A stretch of DNA of 64,000 bases from Candidatus Obscuribacter sp. (GCA_021772095.1 JADYXR010000265.1:25578-89577), one strand, 5' to 3'; shown: positions 26,572-34,666, counted from the first letter of the stretch. The notes: a model not told the origin generated them from the sequence alone. A program made the numbers and translations.

Positions 26572-26598
26572 GTCAGAAAAAATGCCCGATTTTATGAC
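26572..26598. repeat. 27-bp GTCAG palindrome
   Basis: Core ATGCCCG with right arm ATTTTATGAC. It lies between two minus-strand genes, 59 nt beyond the end of the 26658-27497 gene. Confidence 0.85.
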
Positions 26599-26657
26599 AA
26601 AGGCGCATACGACTCCACCCACGCAGCCAGGAAGTCAAGCTACAAAGCAGAATCAGC

Positions 26658-27497
26658 CTATTTCTTTTCAGGCGAGCTGAGGATTTGTTCTAACCGCTCA
26701 ACCAACTCATCACCGTCAGTTTCCGTCCGCTCAATATCGGATACGAATAAGCCTAATGCGGCTTCCGGCGAAACCTCGTTGCGAGATACGATGATGTGTC
26801 CGTTATCGTTGATCCAACAAAAACCCGACTGCAATGGCAGACATAGCGCTTCATCGCCTGGATGGAGACTCACTCCAGCGGTGCCGGGCACAATGCCGTT
26901 GCGGCGGAGCCACGCTGAAATGAGCGACGTGATGTTTGCAGAATCAATTTCCTTCGAGAAGAACGCAAACAATTGCCATTGATCTGACTCTTGAAACATG
27001 TAGAGCTTGATCTGATTGACGCCCACACAACGGAAGCAATCGCGCAGTTTGCCCAGCCCTTCAGGGGAGCGGTAGTAGCTGTCGCTCGCCAAAAGTATGG
27101 TGACAAATCGCGTGTTTTTGTCAGCCATGCACGCACGTGTAAACGTCGACTGACCGCCTATCGCTTCTAGAATTTCATCATCTGACAAGTGGTGGAACTG
27201 ACTGGTCTGACGCCAATCGCCTTCTTTTCCGCGCTTAATCGCACTCGCGAACCTGTTGGGAAACAGGCTCAAGAATGTTTTTTTGTTTTTCAGCGTCGTC
27301 ATAGGATCTAACGATTCGTACTGCTCTTGTGGGTCATGATGTTCTTGCGCCGGACCTTCACCGCCTAGATAAGCGACGTCAGACGGAAATTTTACACTCT
27401 TGAGCTTATCTAGCGCGTTATCCCCGAGCTCCAAATCGAACGGGACATCAGTTTCGATGCTGACGTTTTCATGGTCTCCGTAGTAATAATCTTGCAC
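26658..27497 (-). CDS. Hypothetical protein, possibly a diverged nucleic-acid-enzyme fold
   Basis: A 279-residue acidic soluble protein that was not recognised with confidence. The N-terminal third (1-75) is acidic and probably disordered. The C-terminal two thirds are compact: RFVTILLASDSYYRS, then LGKLRDCFRCVGVNQIKLYMF, WQLFAFFSKEI and GVSLHPGDEALCLPLQSGFCWIND. The last two segments recall archaeo-eukaryotic primase-like domains (FF followed later by LPLQ), but the catalytic acidic residues are not evident, so this is only a lead. The start is GTG with GAGG upstream. It is separated from the GGDEF-like gene by 273 nt and reads in the same direction. Confidence 0.5.
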   Translation of the reverse strand: MQDYYYGDHENVSIETDVPFDLELGDNALDKLKSVKFPSDVAYLGGEGPAQEHHDPQEQYESLDPMTTLKNKKTFLSLFPNRFASAIKRGKEGDWRQTSQFHHLSDDEILEAIGGQSTFTRACMADKNTRFVTILLASDSYYRSPEGLGKLRDCFRCVGVNQIKLYMFQESDQWQLFAFFSKEIDSANITSLISAWLRRNGIVPGTAGVSLHPGDEALCLPLQSGFCWINDNGHIIVSRNEVSPEAALGLFVSDIERTETDGDELVERLEQILSSPEKK

Positions 27498-27701
27498 GCT
27501 CGGACCTCGCTGAATGATATCACTGGCAGTAGCACGGCTTTTTTGAACTGACGCCGAAAAAATTATTCTTGCGTGAGTCTTGTTTAATCAAACCTAGTAA
27601 GGGCGCCGCATTTCATCACAATCATACACCACAATACGAACCTAGCAAGTGGCGCACCGTATATGGTTCAGCAATTTTTGCGAAATAGACCCGGCTATAT
27701 C

Positions 27702-27724
27702 CAAGCGGTACCACAAGCGATACC
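27702..27724. repeat. Pair of 11-bp direct repeats
   Basis: CAAGCGGTACC and CAAGCGATACC are separated by one base, giving a 12-bp period. Such head-to-tail sites can bind a regulator, but nothing else supports this. Confidence 0.35.
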
Positions 27725-27958
27725 ATTGCAAAGCTGGTGTATATCGACAAATCGCAATACCTTCAAGATTCAATAGTCACAAAACTTGAAAAGTCATGTC
27801 AGATCGCGAAATTAATGCCCGATCAGCCCCATTTTGTGGGCATTTTGGAACATTACTGATATCTTTGAGTTAGGCGCGATCAAACATTTTAAGGCTTTTA
27901 GCTGACCAACCGAAAAATCCCAAGATAGACAGACGCCTCGTAACCTCGCCTTGCACTT

Positions 27959-27985
27959 GTCAGATTTCCTGCCAAATTTTCTGAC
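27959..27985. repeat. 27-bp GTCAG palindrome
   Basis: Core CTGCCAA with right arm ATTTTCTGAC, 35 nt upstream of the kinase start at 28021. Confidence 0.83.
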
Positions 27986-28020
27986 ATATCGCCCACCCCT
28001 TAAACTTACCAAAACCAGCC

Positions 28021-30180
28021 ATGTTTTCACGTTTGAGTATCTCCAAACAAGGATTGATCGGCATCTGCCTCTTGCTGACGTGCGAGTTCATTTTTGTTGT
28101 TCTTTTGGTGATGTGCTTGTGGACCGTTAAAGGTTTCCTGCTTGGAGAAACGCACGCTCAAGAGGTCGTTTCTCGCTTGAACAACGTGGCTAACATCTCG
28201 CAGAAGATCGGCATCGCGATGATTCGCAGCGCTTCACCTCCCGAACTTCTCCAATTTGTGGAAACGTCCACTGACTACCACAGCTTCAAAGGCGACCTGG
28301 ACAAAGAGATCAGGGAGTTGAAGAACCTGATCAAAAACGAGCCCGAAGCCGTGAAAGCTCTGGAAGAGATGGACGCGGCTATGCAAAAGACCTGCGCGTA
28401 TTACGACTCCCAGCAGTCGCAATTCAGACGCAGTCCCGAGGCGTTTAAAGCTTTTACAACGACGATGTTCGCGTTGTCGGCAGATTGCACGCGACTTTCC
28501 AAACGACTGATCAAGCACTACAAGTCGATAGAGCAGTCCAAACCGATTGAGACGGAACGTTCGCTGACCAACGTATACACACTACTTATAGCCGGATCAA
28601 TTTTCAATTTAGTGGGAGCTCTTTGTATCGGCGGCTTTCTCGCCAAACGCATCACCGGTCGGCTCAGCATTCTGTCTGACAATATCGCCCTGTTTGCTGA
28701 CGGGGAGGCGCTGAACAAGCGGCTGTTGGACAACGATGAGATTGGCAAGATCGACCGCCTGTTTCACGAGATGACCGAGACACTAACGCAGGCGCGACGC
28801 AATGAACGAGCTTTGATTGCCAATGCGTCAGATGTTATTTGTCAACTCGATCATCAAGGTATCTTCACAAGCGTGAGCCCATCTGTGAAAGCGCAGTGGG
28901 GGTACGAACCGGAGCGCGTTCTAGGCTCCCACTTCAGCACCGTTATTAAACCCCGGCATCTCGAAAAAACCACTCAAGAAATTGAGAGATTGATGACGGC
29001 AGAATCAACCGGCAATTTTGAAACTCACGTTGAAACAGCAGACGGTCAGTCGATCGACACAATCTGGTCAGTACACTGGTCACCATCAACGGAGTCATTG
29101 TTTTGTTTCGTTCACAACATAACCCAGCGCAAGAATATGGAAGCTGTTTTAAGCGCGCAAGAAGAACAGCTAAGAACCGCTATTGAAAACATTCCTCTAG
29201 GAATAGTCATGATCGACAATCGCGGTTTTGTGAAATCCGTAAATGCCACTACAGAAAAAATGTCTCATCGTAAGCGTCAGGATTTGGCGAGCCGTCCTAT
29301 ACTTTCTCTGATGGAGCCTACGGATCTGCGAGAAGAAGATCTGTTGAAAACTCTGATTTCTTCGGACTCGTCACAAACAATTCGGTGCCTGCTCAAACGT
29401 CCGGATGGCAATTTAGCGATTGAAGTCACATGCGCACACTTTCCAGCGACTGGTCTTTCGGATCTACTTCTCGTTCTCGATGACATTAGCGAACGCGTTA
29501 CTCTCGAAAGCATCAAAGAAGATTTCGTGAATCTGCTCGGGCGCAATTTGAGGGACCCGCTAAATACTACGAGAAAGCGTGTCACTGAGCTGATTGACAC
29601 CGACAGCGCCGACAAGAAGAAACAAGAACGCCTGGTTCGTGTGAGCACAAATATCGAGCGACTTCTGAAACTAATCGACGAGCTTTTGAGTATTCAAAAG
29701 CTGGGAGCCGGCAGATTAGTTGGCTCGCTTACACCAGCACCGGTGCACAACATTCTGAAAGAAGCAGTCGATGCAGTCGCGGATCATGCCGAACAGCAGG
29801 GGATTTCATTGGTATGGGAGAAGGCGGATTGCACTGTCCTGGCCGACGCGGACAGGTTGGTTCAAGTGATAATCAACCTGCTCGGCAACGCAATCAAGTT
29901 TTCTCCACGCCAATCCGAGGTCAAGCTCAGTGTTGATGAAAGTGAAGATCAGATCGAGATTAGTATCACCGATAGTGGCAGGGGCGTCCCTGAAGAAATG
30001 CGCAAGGCAATCTTCGAACAATATGTTCAAACCAGCGTCGCCGACGGACAACGCGGCAAAGGAACCGGTTTGGGTCTGTCGATTTGCAAATCAATTGTAG
30101 AGGCGCACAACGGTTCGATCGGTGTGGAAAGTGACGGCGGACATGGCAGCCGATTCTGGTTCACCGTACCTAAAATATGA
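28021..30180 (+). CDS. Membrane sensor kinase lacking the phospho-acceptor His (intact ATPase domain)
   Basis: A 719-residue protein: transmembrane helix 11-36, periplasmic helical sensor 37-183, second helix about 184-208, HAMP, two PAS domains (about 261-375 and 381-495), dimerisation helices (about 497-570) and an ATPase domain (580-719). The H-box, normally FxxxxSHDLRTPL, reads FVNLLGRNLRDPL; Arg508 replaces His and Asn509 replaces the acidic residue. The ATPase domain looks fully active: NLLGNAIKFSP with Asn619 and Asn623, DSGRGVP with Asp651, and the lid GTGLGLSI from Gly681. It therefore cannot autophosphorylate at the usual site, but should bind ATP. It overlaps the next kinase gene by 4 nt (ATGA). 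Confidence 0.9.
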   Translation: MFSRLSISKQGLIGICLLLTCEFIFVVLLVMCLWTVKGFLLGETHAQEVVSRLNNVANISQKIGIAMIRSASPPELLQFVETSTDYHSFKGDLDKEIRELKNLIKNEPEAVKALEEMDAAMQKTCAYYDSQQSQFRRSPEAFKAFTTTMFALSADCTRLSKRLIKHYKSIEQSKPIETERSLTNVYTLLIAGSIFNLVGALCIGGFLAKRITGRLSILSDNIALFADGEALNKRLLDNDEIGKIDRLFHEMTETLTQARRNERALIANASDVICQLDHQGIFTSVSPSVKAQWGYEPERVLGSHFSTVIKPRHLEKTTQEIERLMTAESTGNFETHVETADGQSIDTIWSVHWSPSTESLFCFVHNITQRKNMEAVLSAQEEQLRTAIENIPLGIVMIDNRGFVKSVNATTEKMSHRKRQDLASRPILSLMEPTDLREEDLLKTLISSDSSQTIRCLLKRPDGNLAIEVTCAHFPATGLSDLLLVLDDISERVTLESIKEDFVNLLGRNLRDPLNTTRKRVTELIDTDSADKKKQERLVRVSTNIERLLKLIDELLSIQKLGAGRLVGSLTPAPVHNILKEAVDAVADHAEQQGISLVWEKADCTVLADADRLVQVIINLLGNAIKFSPRQSEVKLSVDESEDQIEISITDSGRGVPEEMRKAIFEQYVQTSVADGQRGKGTGLGLSICKSIVEAHNGSIGVESDGGHGSRFWFTVPKI

Positions 30181-32378
30181 CAATAGAAAAGCGCCAATCA
30201 TCAAACCTGAGAAGAAGAATGTTTATCCTTCTAGGTACGTTCGCGCTTTTGCAGACGATCTTCTTGAGCTCTGTAGGTTGGGCTGTAATCGAGACTTCAG
30301 AGCAACTAGAAAAAGCCAGACGCGTAAAATTGGTCGTTAGCACTTTGAGTAGATTATCTAATTTGACTCAAGAGTTGACATTGGGAGTTCTAAACGTAGT
30401 CGGATCTCCCGATGCGGTCACTGACGATCTACAAGGCTGGGCAAGCGATTACAACAGAGTGGCTAATCAGTTTTCCAAAGAACTGGCTCAATTAAAACGA
30501 TCACTAAAATCTTATCCGGAAACACGCAAAGAATTGGACGAGCTGGTCGACAGCTATCAGGTCGGCATAGACCTGATGAATAGACTAAAGAGCGAGTTAA
30601 ACTTCGATACTCACAAACACTATTTTCTTTTGTATAAACTTCAAGAGGCCTCCAATCTCACTACCGAACAGCTGGAGAAACTGGAAAGCAAATTTGGTCA
30701 TATCGAAGAATCCACTAGTGATGAGCTTCAAGCTCAATCGGAGTGGCTATTCAAAATTGCTCTTTCCTTAGGAGTTATCGTCAACATCACCGCGGCTTAT
30801 CTGCTCTATCGATTCTTCGTAATAAAAGAGCTGGGAAGATTGCAGGTAGTAGCCGACAACACGATCAATCTTGCTCTTGAAAAACCTCTGGCGGCGCCGG
30901 TTTTCGGAGACGACGAGATCGCGGAGCTGGATCGTTCAATTAGAGATCTCAGTTATGTCTTAGATGACTACAAAAGCAAAGAACGAACGATTCTCGAAAA
31001 CGCGGCAGAATTCATTTGCTCGATAAATAACAAAGGTATATTCACCGCAGTGACTCAAGCCAGCAGTGCTCTATGGGGATACAATCGCGACGAAATTATA
31101 GGCAGAAGAATAAGCTCACTTATCCATCCGGACGAAACCGCAGATACTCTCGCCGCCATCGACACATTGTTCAATGAACGTATTCCGATTTCATTCGAGA
31201 ACACTGTGCGTCAAAAAGATGGCAGCGATGTAGAAGTGGTCTGGTCCGCACAACCGGGCGAAGAGTTTGACACCGTAGTGATGATCGCGCACGACATCAC
31301 GGAACGCAATCGCGTCAATCGTTTGATTAGAGAAAGCGAAGAACAGTTTCGCACGATCATCGACAGTGTGCCGGCAACAGTTTTGACGCTCAGTAACGGC
31401 TTTCAGATAAGAGCTGCAAATCCAACCACGACAAAGATGTTTCAATATCAACCTGGCGAGCTTCTCGGCAAAGATTTCAGCATGCTCTTCACAGGAAGCG
31501 CCACACAACACGCAGAGGACGCCAGTATCGTCAAAGCGGCGCAGACGCATGCAATTGAACTGCAAGCGCTTCGAAAAGACTTGACACCAATTGCGGTGTC
31601 ATTAAACGTCAACCGGTTTGTCAACCATGGCAAAGACAATTTCCTCGCCGTACTGCAAGACATCACAACCAGACGCGAAATCGAACTGGTAAAACGTGAC
31701 TTCATTTCGATGATCAGCCATGATCTACGTTCGCCGTTAACCTCGTTGCATGGCACATTAGGGATGATGTCGGCGCAAATCCAAGCAGTTGAGAGCGACG
31801 ACAAGCGGCACAAACTGGAGTATGAAATTCTGCTTGAATCAGAAAGCAGAATCGGCAAACTAGTCAACCTCATCAACGACTTCCTTGATTTAGAGAAAAT
31901 AGAATCGGGGTCGTTTGCGTTCGAAACCAACGAAGTGACAGTGCTGAAATTAGTCAGCACGGCGGCCGAACAACTGAACGAGGCATTGCCCGATTCAGAA
32001 CGGACATTGAAATATGACACGCAGGATTCGGCTTCAAAAGTTCGCGTCGACCTTGATCGAATCGTGATGGCGTTGCTCAGTTTCGTTTCGGCAATCATCC
32101 GCTTCAGCCCACGGACGTCAGCGGCAATTGTCACAAGCGAAAAGCTTCCTGGTCGAGTCTCCATCTTTGTCACAGCCGAGGGCTGTAGCATCCCGCAGGA
32201 GACAAGAGAGAGCTGTTTGCAGCGATACGCCATAGTCGAGTTAGGCCAGCACGAAACTTGGACCGTAAGCGGCCTGAGTCTCGCGCTTGCACGCGCGACA
32301 ATTGAAGCTCATCAAGGTTCGCTCGTCATCGAAACCCGCGAGGGGAGAGACGGATTCAATTTTACGCTGCCGGGATAA
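30177..32378 (+). CDS. Membrane sensor kinase with intact H-box but degenerate ATPase domain
   Basis: A 733-residue paralogue of the preceding protein with the same order: helix 14-37, helical sensor, helix about 190-215, two PAS domains, dimerisation helices and an ATPase-like domain. The H-box is canonical, FISMISHDLRSPLTS, with His515. The ATP-binding motifs are lost. The N-box reads LLSFVSAIIRFSP with Ala639 in place of Asn. The DxGxG box reads VTAEGCSIP with Ala667 in place of Asp, and the lid reads VSGLSLAL. It should be unable to phosphorylate itself, but could accept phosphate from a partner. The ATG overlaps the upstream stop, and there is no separate ribosome binding site, which favours co-translation at equal amounts. 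Three 27-bp palindromes follow. Confidence 0.9.
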   Translation: MTIEKRQSSNLRRRMFILLGTFALLQTIFLSSVGWAVIETSEQLEKARRVKLVVSTLSRLSNLTQELTLGVLNVVGSPDAVTDDLQGWASDYNRVANQFSKELAQLKRSLKSYPETRKELDELVDSYQVGIDLMNRLKSELNFDTHKHYFLLYKLQEASNLTTEQLEKLESKFGHIEESTSDELQAQSEWLFKIALSLGVIVNITAAYLLYRFFVIKELGRLQVVADNTINLALEKPLAAPVFGDDEIAELDRSIRDLSYVLDDYKSKERTILENAAEFICSINNKGIFTAVTQASSALWGYNRDEIIGRRISSLIHPDETADTLAAIDTLFNERIPISFENTVRQKDGSDVEVVWSAQPGEEFDTVVMIAHDITERNRVNRLIRESEEQFRTIIDSVPATVLTLSNGFQIRAANPTTTKMFQYQPGELLGKDFSMLFTGSATQHAEDASIVKAAQTHAIELQALRKDLTPIAVSLNVNRFVNHGKDNFLAVLQDITTRREIELVKRDFISMISHDLRSPLTSLHGTLGMMSAQIQAVESDDKRHKLEYEILLESESRIGKLVNLINDFLDLEKIESGSFAFETNEVTVLKLVSTAAEQLNEALPDSERTLKYDTQDSASKVRVDLDRIVMALLSFVSAIIRFSPRTSAAIVTSEKLPGRVSIFVTAEGCSIPQETRESCLQRYAIVELGQHETWTVSGLSLALARATIEAHQGSLVIETREGRDGFNFTLPG

Positions 32379-32400
32379 GGAAATTCGGGCAAGTTAGATC

Positions 32401-32427
32401 GTCAGAAAATCTGTCCGTTTTTATGAC
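32401..32427. repeat. 27-bp GTCAG palindrome
   Basis: Core CTGTCCG with right arm TTTTTATGAC, 22 nt after the kinase stop. First of a cluster of three. Confidence 0.87.
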
Positions 32428-32442
32428 AGATACCCTTCGTGA

Positions 32443-32469
32443 ATGACCGAATCTGTCCGCGTTTCTGAC
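32443..32469. repeat. 27-bp GTCAG palindrome, divergent copy
   Basis: Core CTGTCCG is intact, but the left arm has decayed to ATGACCGAAT and the right arm to CGTTTCTGAC. Confidence 0.65.
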
Positions 32470-32486
32470 ACGGGCAAGATTGCCGC

Positions 32487-32513
32487 GTCAGAATTTCGAA
32501 CACTTTTTATGAC
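32487..32513. repeat. 27-bp GTCAG palindrome
   Basis: Core CGAACAC with right arm TTTTTATGAC. It ends 20 nt beyond the 3-prime end of the minus-strand YceI gene. Confidence 0.85.
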
Positions 32514-32533
32514 AGTAAGAGTTGCCTCAGCGA

Positions 32534-33223
32534 CTACTTAGCCGCCTCATCTTTTTTGGCTTCAGGCTTTTTCGAACCAGCTTTTTTGTCAGCTGGAGCC
32601 GCGTCTGCTTTTGCATCTACAGGTTTCGAAAGCTCGATATCCAAAACGATTTTGATCTCATCGCCGACCATCGCTCCGCCGTTATCCATCAGACCACCAT
32701 AACTAAGTCCGAAATCTTTGCGATTGACCTTAGTTGTTGCCGACGCACCAATCTTCCAATTGCCATGCTTGTCATTGATTTGTTCGGAAGGACCGTCAAC
32801 GTCGAGCGTCACTGGTTTAGTTACGCCGTGCATTGTCAGATCGCCTGCCAGCTTGAACTTGCCTTTGCCTGCCGCTTTGGACGACTTGGATACAAATTTG
32901 ATGTCAGAAAACTTTTCTGTATCGAAGAAGTCTTTGTTGCGCAGATGCTTGTCGCGATCTTCATTGCCAGTGCTGATTGAATTGGCATCGATGGTGGCAT
33001 CTACTTTGATCGAATTGACATTCTTACCGTCATATTGAGCCGTGCCGGATAGTTTGGAGAAGTCGCCACGAACCGTCGATATCATCATATGTTTGACTTC
33101 GAACCCGGCCTTTGAATGCATCGGGTCGAGTTTCCACTCATTGGACTCAGCACACGCAGGAAGAGCAAACACCACTGCGCCGGCGATAGTAGTAAGCAAT
33201 GCGTTGCGAATAGACTTATTCAT
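32534..33223 (-). CDS. YceI-family periplasmic protein
   Basis: A 229-residue exported protein. Residues 1-24 form a signal peptide with a core LLTTIAGAVVFALPACA; the LPAC could be a lipobox. The mature part starts with the YceI hallmark WKLDPMHSKAGFEVKHMMISTVRGDFSKLSGTA and continues with a beta-barrel pattern, including TMHGVTKPVTLDV and KDFGLSYGG. YceI proteins have a lipocalin-like fold and bind polyisoprenoid-type amphiphilic lipids. The C-terminus is a Lys/Ala-rich tail (KKAGSKKPEAKKDEAAK). The ATG at 33223 has GGAGG upstream and precedes the signal peptide directly; a longer frame-open start at 33316 is unlikely. Confidence 0.92.
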   Translation of the reverse strand: MNKSIRNALLTTIAGAVVFALPACAESNEWKLDPMHSKAGFEVKHMMISTVRGDFSKLSGTAQYDGKNVNSIKVDATIDANSISTGNEDRDKHLRNKDFFDTEKFSDIKFVSKSSKAAGKGKFKLAGDLTMHGVTKPVTLDVDGPSEQINDKHGNWKIGASATTKVNRKDFGLSYGGLMDNGGAMVGDEIKIVLDIELSKPVDAKADAAPADKKAGSKKPEAKKDEAAK

Positions 33224-33424
33224 CAAGACCTCCAAAAGTGAGCGAGCAGGAGAATTCAACCACACCCGCCCTAACAATATAAAGAATGACATCCTATTGA
33301 TCGCGAATGTTTCCAAATTCTCTTAGCGGCAAAGCAACGCAACCGCTGCTTCACCACCCAAACAAAACCCCGGCTCCGCGCCCGACCGACCACACAAGAT
33401 TGAGCCGCCAGATTAAAGGGGTGG

Positions 33425-33454
33425 TTGACAGAATGTAGACGACCGGTCTATTCT
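33425..33454 (+). promoter_or_regulatory. Promoter of the 84-residue protein gene, with TetR-type operator
   Basis: TTGACA (33425-33430) and TATTCT (33449-33454) are spaced 18 nt apart. The perfect palindrome GACCGGTC (33441-33448) abuts the -10 box. The same arrangement recurs upstream of the tetR gene, which makes it the probable operator. Confidence 0.65.
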
Positions 33455-33489
33455 AGTAACATAACCGAACGACCCAAGGAGGGACGAAG

Positions 33490-33744
33490 ATGTTAAACGC
33501 CAGAAACCTTGAAGTACTCCAACCACAATTAAGCGACGTTTTAGAAGTCGAAAATACCGATACCTGTGATCAAATAGAGTGCCCAGCTCTCCTCAACCAA
33601 TTATGGGAACGTCAGATCCGCAAACAGCAAATCGCCTCGGATCGTGCTTACGCCAAGAAGCATAGTCTCGAATTAGCTTTCTCGCCGAAGCTTTTGACCT
33701 CAAAATTAGCCGACCGGTCTAATAAATACAACCAGGTCGCGTGA
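33490..33744 (+). CDS. Small hypothetical protein of the TetR regulon
   Basis: An 84-residue soluble protein without a recognised domain. Residues 45-84 are basic and helical (LWERQIRKQQIASDRAYAKKHSLELAFSPKLL). A strong ribosome binding site (AAGGAGGG) precedes the ATG, which argues that it is a real and well-translated gene. Its promoter carries the GACCGGTC palindrome also found in the tetR promoter, so repression by that regulator is likely. A third GACCGGTC lies inside its 3-prime end at 33712-33719. Confidence 0.6.
   Translation: MLNARNLEVLQPQLSDVLEVENTDTCDQIECPALLNQLWERQIRKQQIASDRAYAKKHSLELAFSPKLLTSKLADRSNKYNQVA
33712..33719. promoter_or_regulatory. Third GACCGGTC operator-like site
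   Basis: It lies within the last codons of the 84-residue gene, followed directly by TAATAA, as the other two copies are followed by -10 boxes. TTGACC at 33694-33699 would give a long 20-nt spacer, so a promoter for the 48-residue gene is possible but weak. Confidence 0.4.
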
Positions 33745-33750
33745 GCCCTG

Positions 33751-33776
33751 CAGGCTGGTTTGAACAAACCAGCCTG
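33751..33776 (+). terminator. Perfect 12-bp hairpin after the 84-residue gene
   Basis: CAGGCTGGTTTG and its exact complement are separated by AA, 6 nt after the stop codon. No T-tract follows, so termination strength is uncertain. Confidence 0.5.
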
Positions 33777-33782
33777 TCAGAT

Positions 33783-33809
33783 GTCAGATAAAAGGACATT
33801 TTTTCTGAC
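33783..33809. repeat. 27-bp GTCAG palindrome
   Basis: Core AGGACAT with a perfect right arm. It is placed directly after the hairpin at 33751-33776. Confidence 0.85.
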
Positions 33810-33847
33810 AAACCGACAAACGCACAAACCCGCAAGGAGAAGCCAAA

Positions 33848-33994
33848 ATGATACTGACAAATTTCTGGGAATTCCTATTGAGCGCCATCCTTCTATGGAT
33901 TGTTCTGGAAGAATTCGTGCTCAAAACTATGCCCCAAGTCAGCGTACAGCCGTGTCCGGAACCAATAGTTAATGAGGATATACGACCGGTCTAG
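33848..33994 (+). CDS. 48-residue single-pass membrane protein
   Basis: A short frame: MILTNFWEFLLSAILLWIVL, then EEFVLKTMPQVSVQPCPEP and IVNEDIRPV. Residues about 4-21 are hydrophobic enough for one membrane helix, followed by a short polar tail with one Cys. AAGGAGA at 33834-33840, 7 nt before the ATG, is one of the best ribosome binding sites in the window. The final codons CGA CCG GTC TAG fall inside the operator of the tetR promoter, so its stop and the tetR promoter are physically joined. The function is unknown. A role as a small membrane effector of the TetR circuit is inference from position. Confidence 0.6.
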   Translation: MILTNFWEFLLSAILLWIVLEEFVLKTMPQVSVQPCPEPIVNEDIRPV

Positions 33995-33997
33995 TCT
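33969..33997 (+). promoter_or_regulatory. tetR promoter with autoregulatory operator
   Basis: TTAATG (33969-33974) and TAGTCT (33992-33997) are spaced 17 nt apart. GACCGGTC at 33984-33991 abuts the -10 box exactly as at 33441. The predicted transcription start is about 12 nt before the tetR ATG. Confidence 0.6.
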
Positions 33998-34015
33998 GGT
34001 AGGTGGTATTATTGT

Positions 34016-34666
34016 ATGAGAACGAAGGGTATGAGCCAAATAGAAGTAGAACTCCAGACAGAGAATATGTCACCAAAAGCATCGACAAAACAAGACACTA
34101 AGACCGCTCTTCTCGAGACCGGTACTGACGTCATGATCGAAAAGGGTTACACCAACACCGGCATCCAGGAAGTGCTTTCGCGCATCGGGGTTCCGAAAGG
34201 CTCCTTCTATCATTACTTTGACAGCAAAGAAGACTTTGCACTACAAATCATCGCGCACTGCGATCAGTCATATACGGCAAACCTGCTTCGAACGCTTAGA
34301 AACACTGACGCTACTCCGATCGAACGCCTGCGTAACTACTGCGAGGCCGGCAAAGAACGGTTGGTTTCCAACGAGTGTAGAAAAGGCTGCCTGATTGGCA
34401 ATCTTTCCCAGGAGATGGCTGATCAGAGCGAATCGCTCAGAACGGCACTCTCACACGTGATGGGCAAATGGCGAGATCTGTTCGCCAGTTGCATCGAAGA
34501 AGGTCAGAACAGAGGCGAGATCAAAAAATCTTTCTCTCCTCATCAGATGGCAGAACTCTTCCTTTCCGGTTGGGAAGGAGCCATAATGCGCTCTAAGACG
34601 ACTAAGTGCGTCGAGCCATTGGATACGTTTATCGCACTGATGTTTAATGACATTCTCAAGGTCTAG
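34016..34666 (+). CDS. TetR/AcrR-family repressor (NemR-like subgroup)
   Basis: A 216-residue regulator. The DNA-binding helix-turn-helix spans about residues 28-75 (TALLETGTDVMIEKGYTNTGIQEVLSRIGVPKGSFYHYFDSKEDFALQII). The ligand-binding half contains NECRKGCLIGNLSQEMADQS, a Cys-containing segment typical of the NemR/LmrA-type subgroup whose operators are related to TAGACCGGTCTA. GACCGGTC sites in its own promoter and upstream of the 84-residue gene fit this. The ligand is unknown; the two Cys could sense electrophiles, as in NemR (inference). Starts at 34031 or 34067 are possible. Its 3-prime end overlaps the next gene by 20 nt. Confidence 0.9.
   Translation: MRTKGMSQIEVELQTENMSPKASTKQDTKTALLETGTDVMIEKGYTNTGIQEVLSRIGVPKGSFYHYFDSKEDFALQIIAHCDQSYTANLLRTLRNTDATPIERLRNYCEAGKERLVSNECRKGCLIGNLSQEMADQSESLRTALSHVMGKWRDLFASCIEEGQNRGEIKKSFSPHQMAELFLSGWEGAIMRSKTTKCVEPLDTFIALMFNDILKV

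Larger units (their letters stand above)
27498..28020. other. Intergenic region between divergent genes
   Basis: About 520 nt between the minus-strand 26658 gene and the kinase at 28021. It contains a pair of 11-bp direct repeats (27702-27724) and one 27-bp palindrome (27959-27985). A 72-codon minus-strand frame covering the palindrome was not accepted as a gene. Confidence 0.4.

Noticed and set aside
27812..28030. 72-codon minus-strand frame
   Set aside because: It covers a 27-bp palindrome and the kinase start, with no coding signal.
33760..33972. 70-codon + strand frame
   Set aside because: It runs through the hairpin and the 27-bp palindrome and has no ribosome binding site. The 48-codon frame at 33848 has a strong one.
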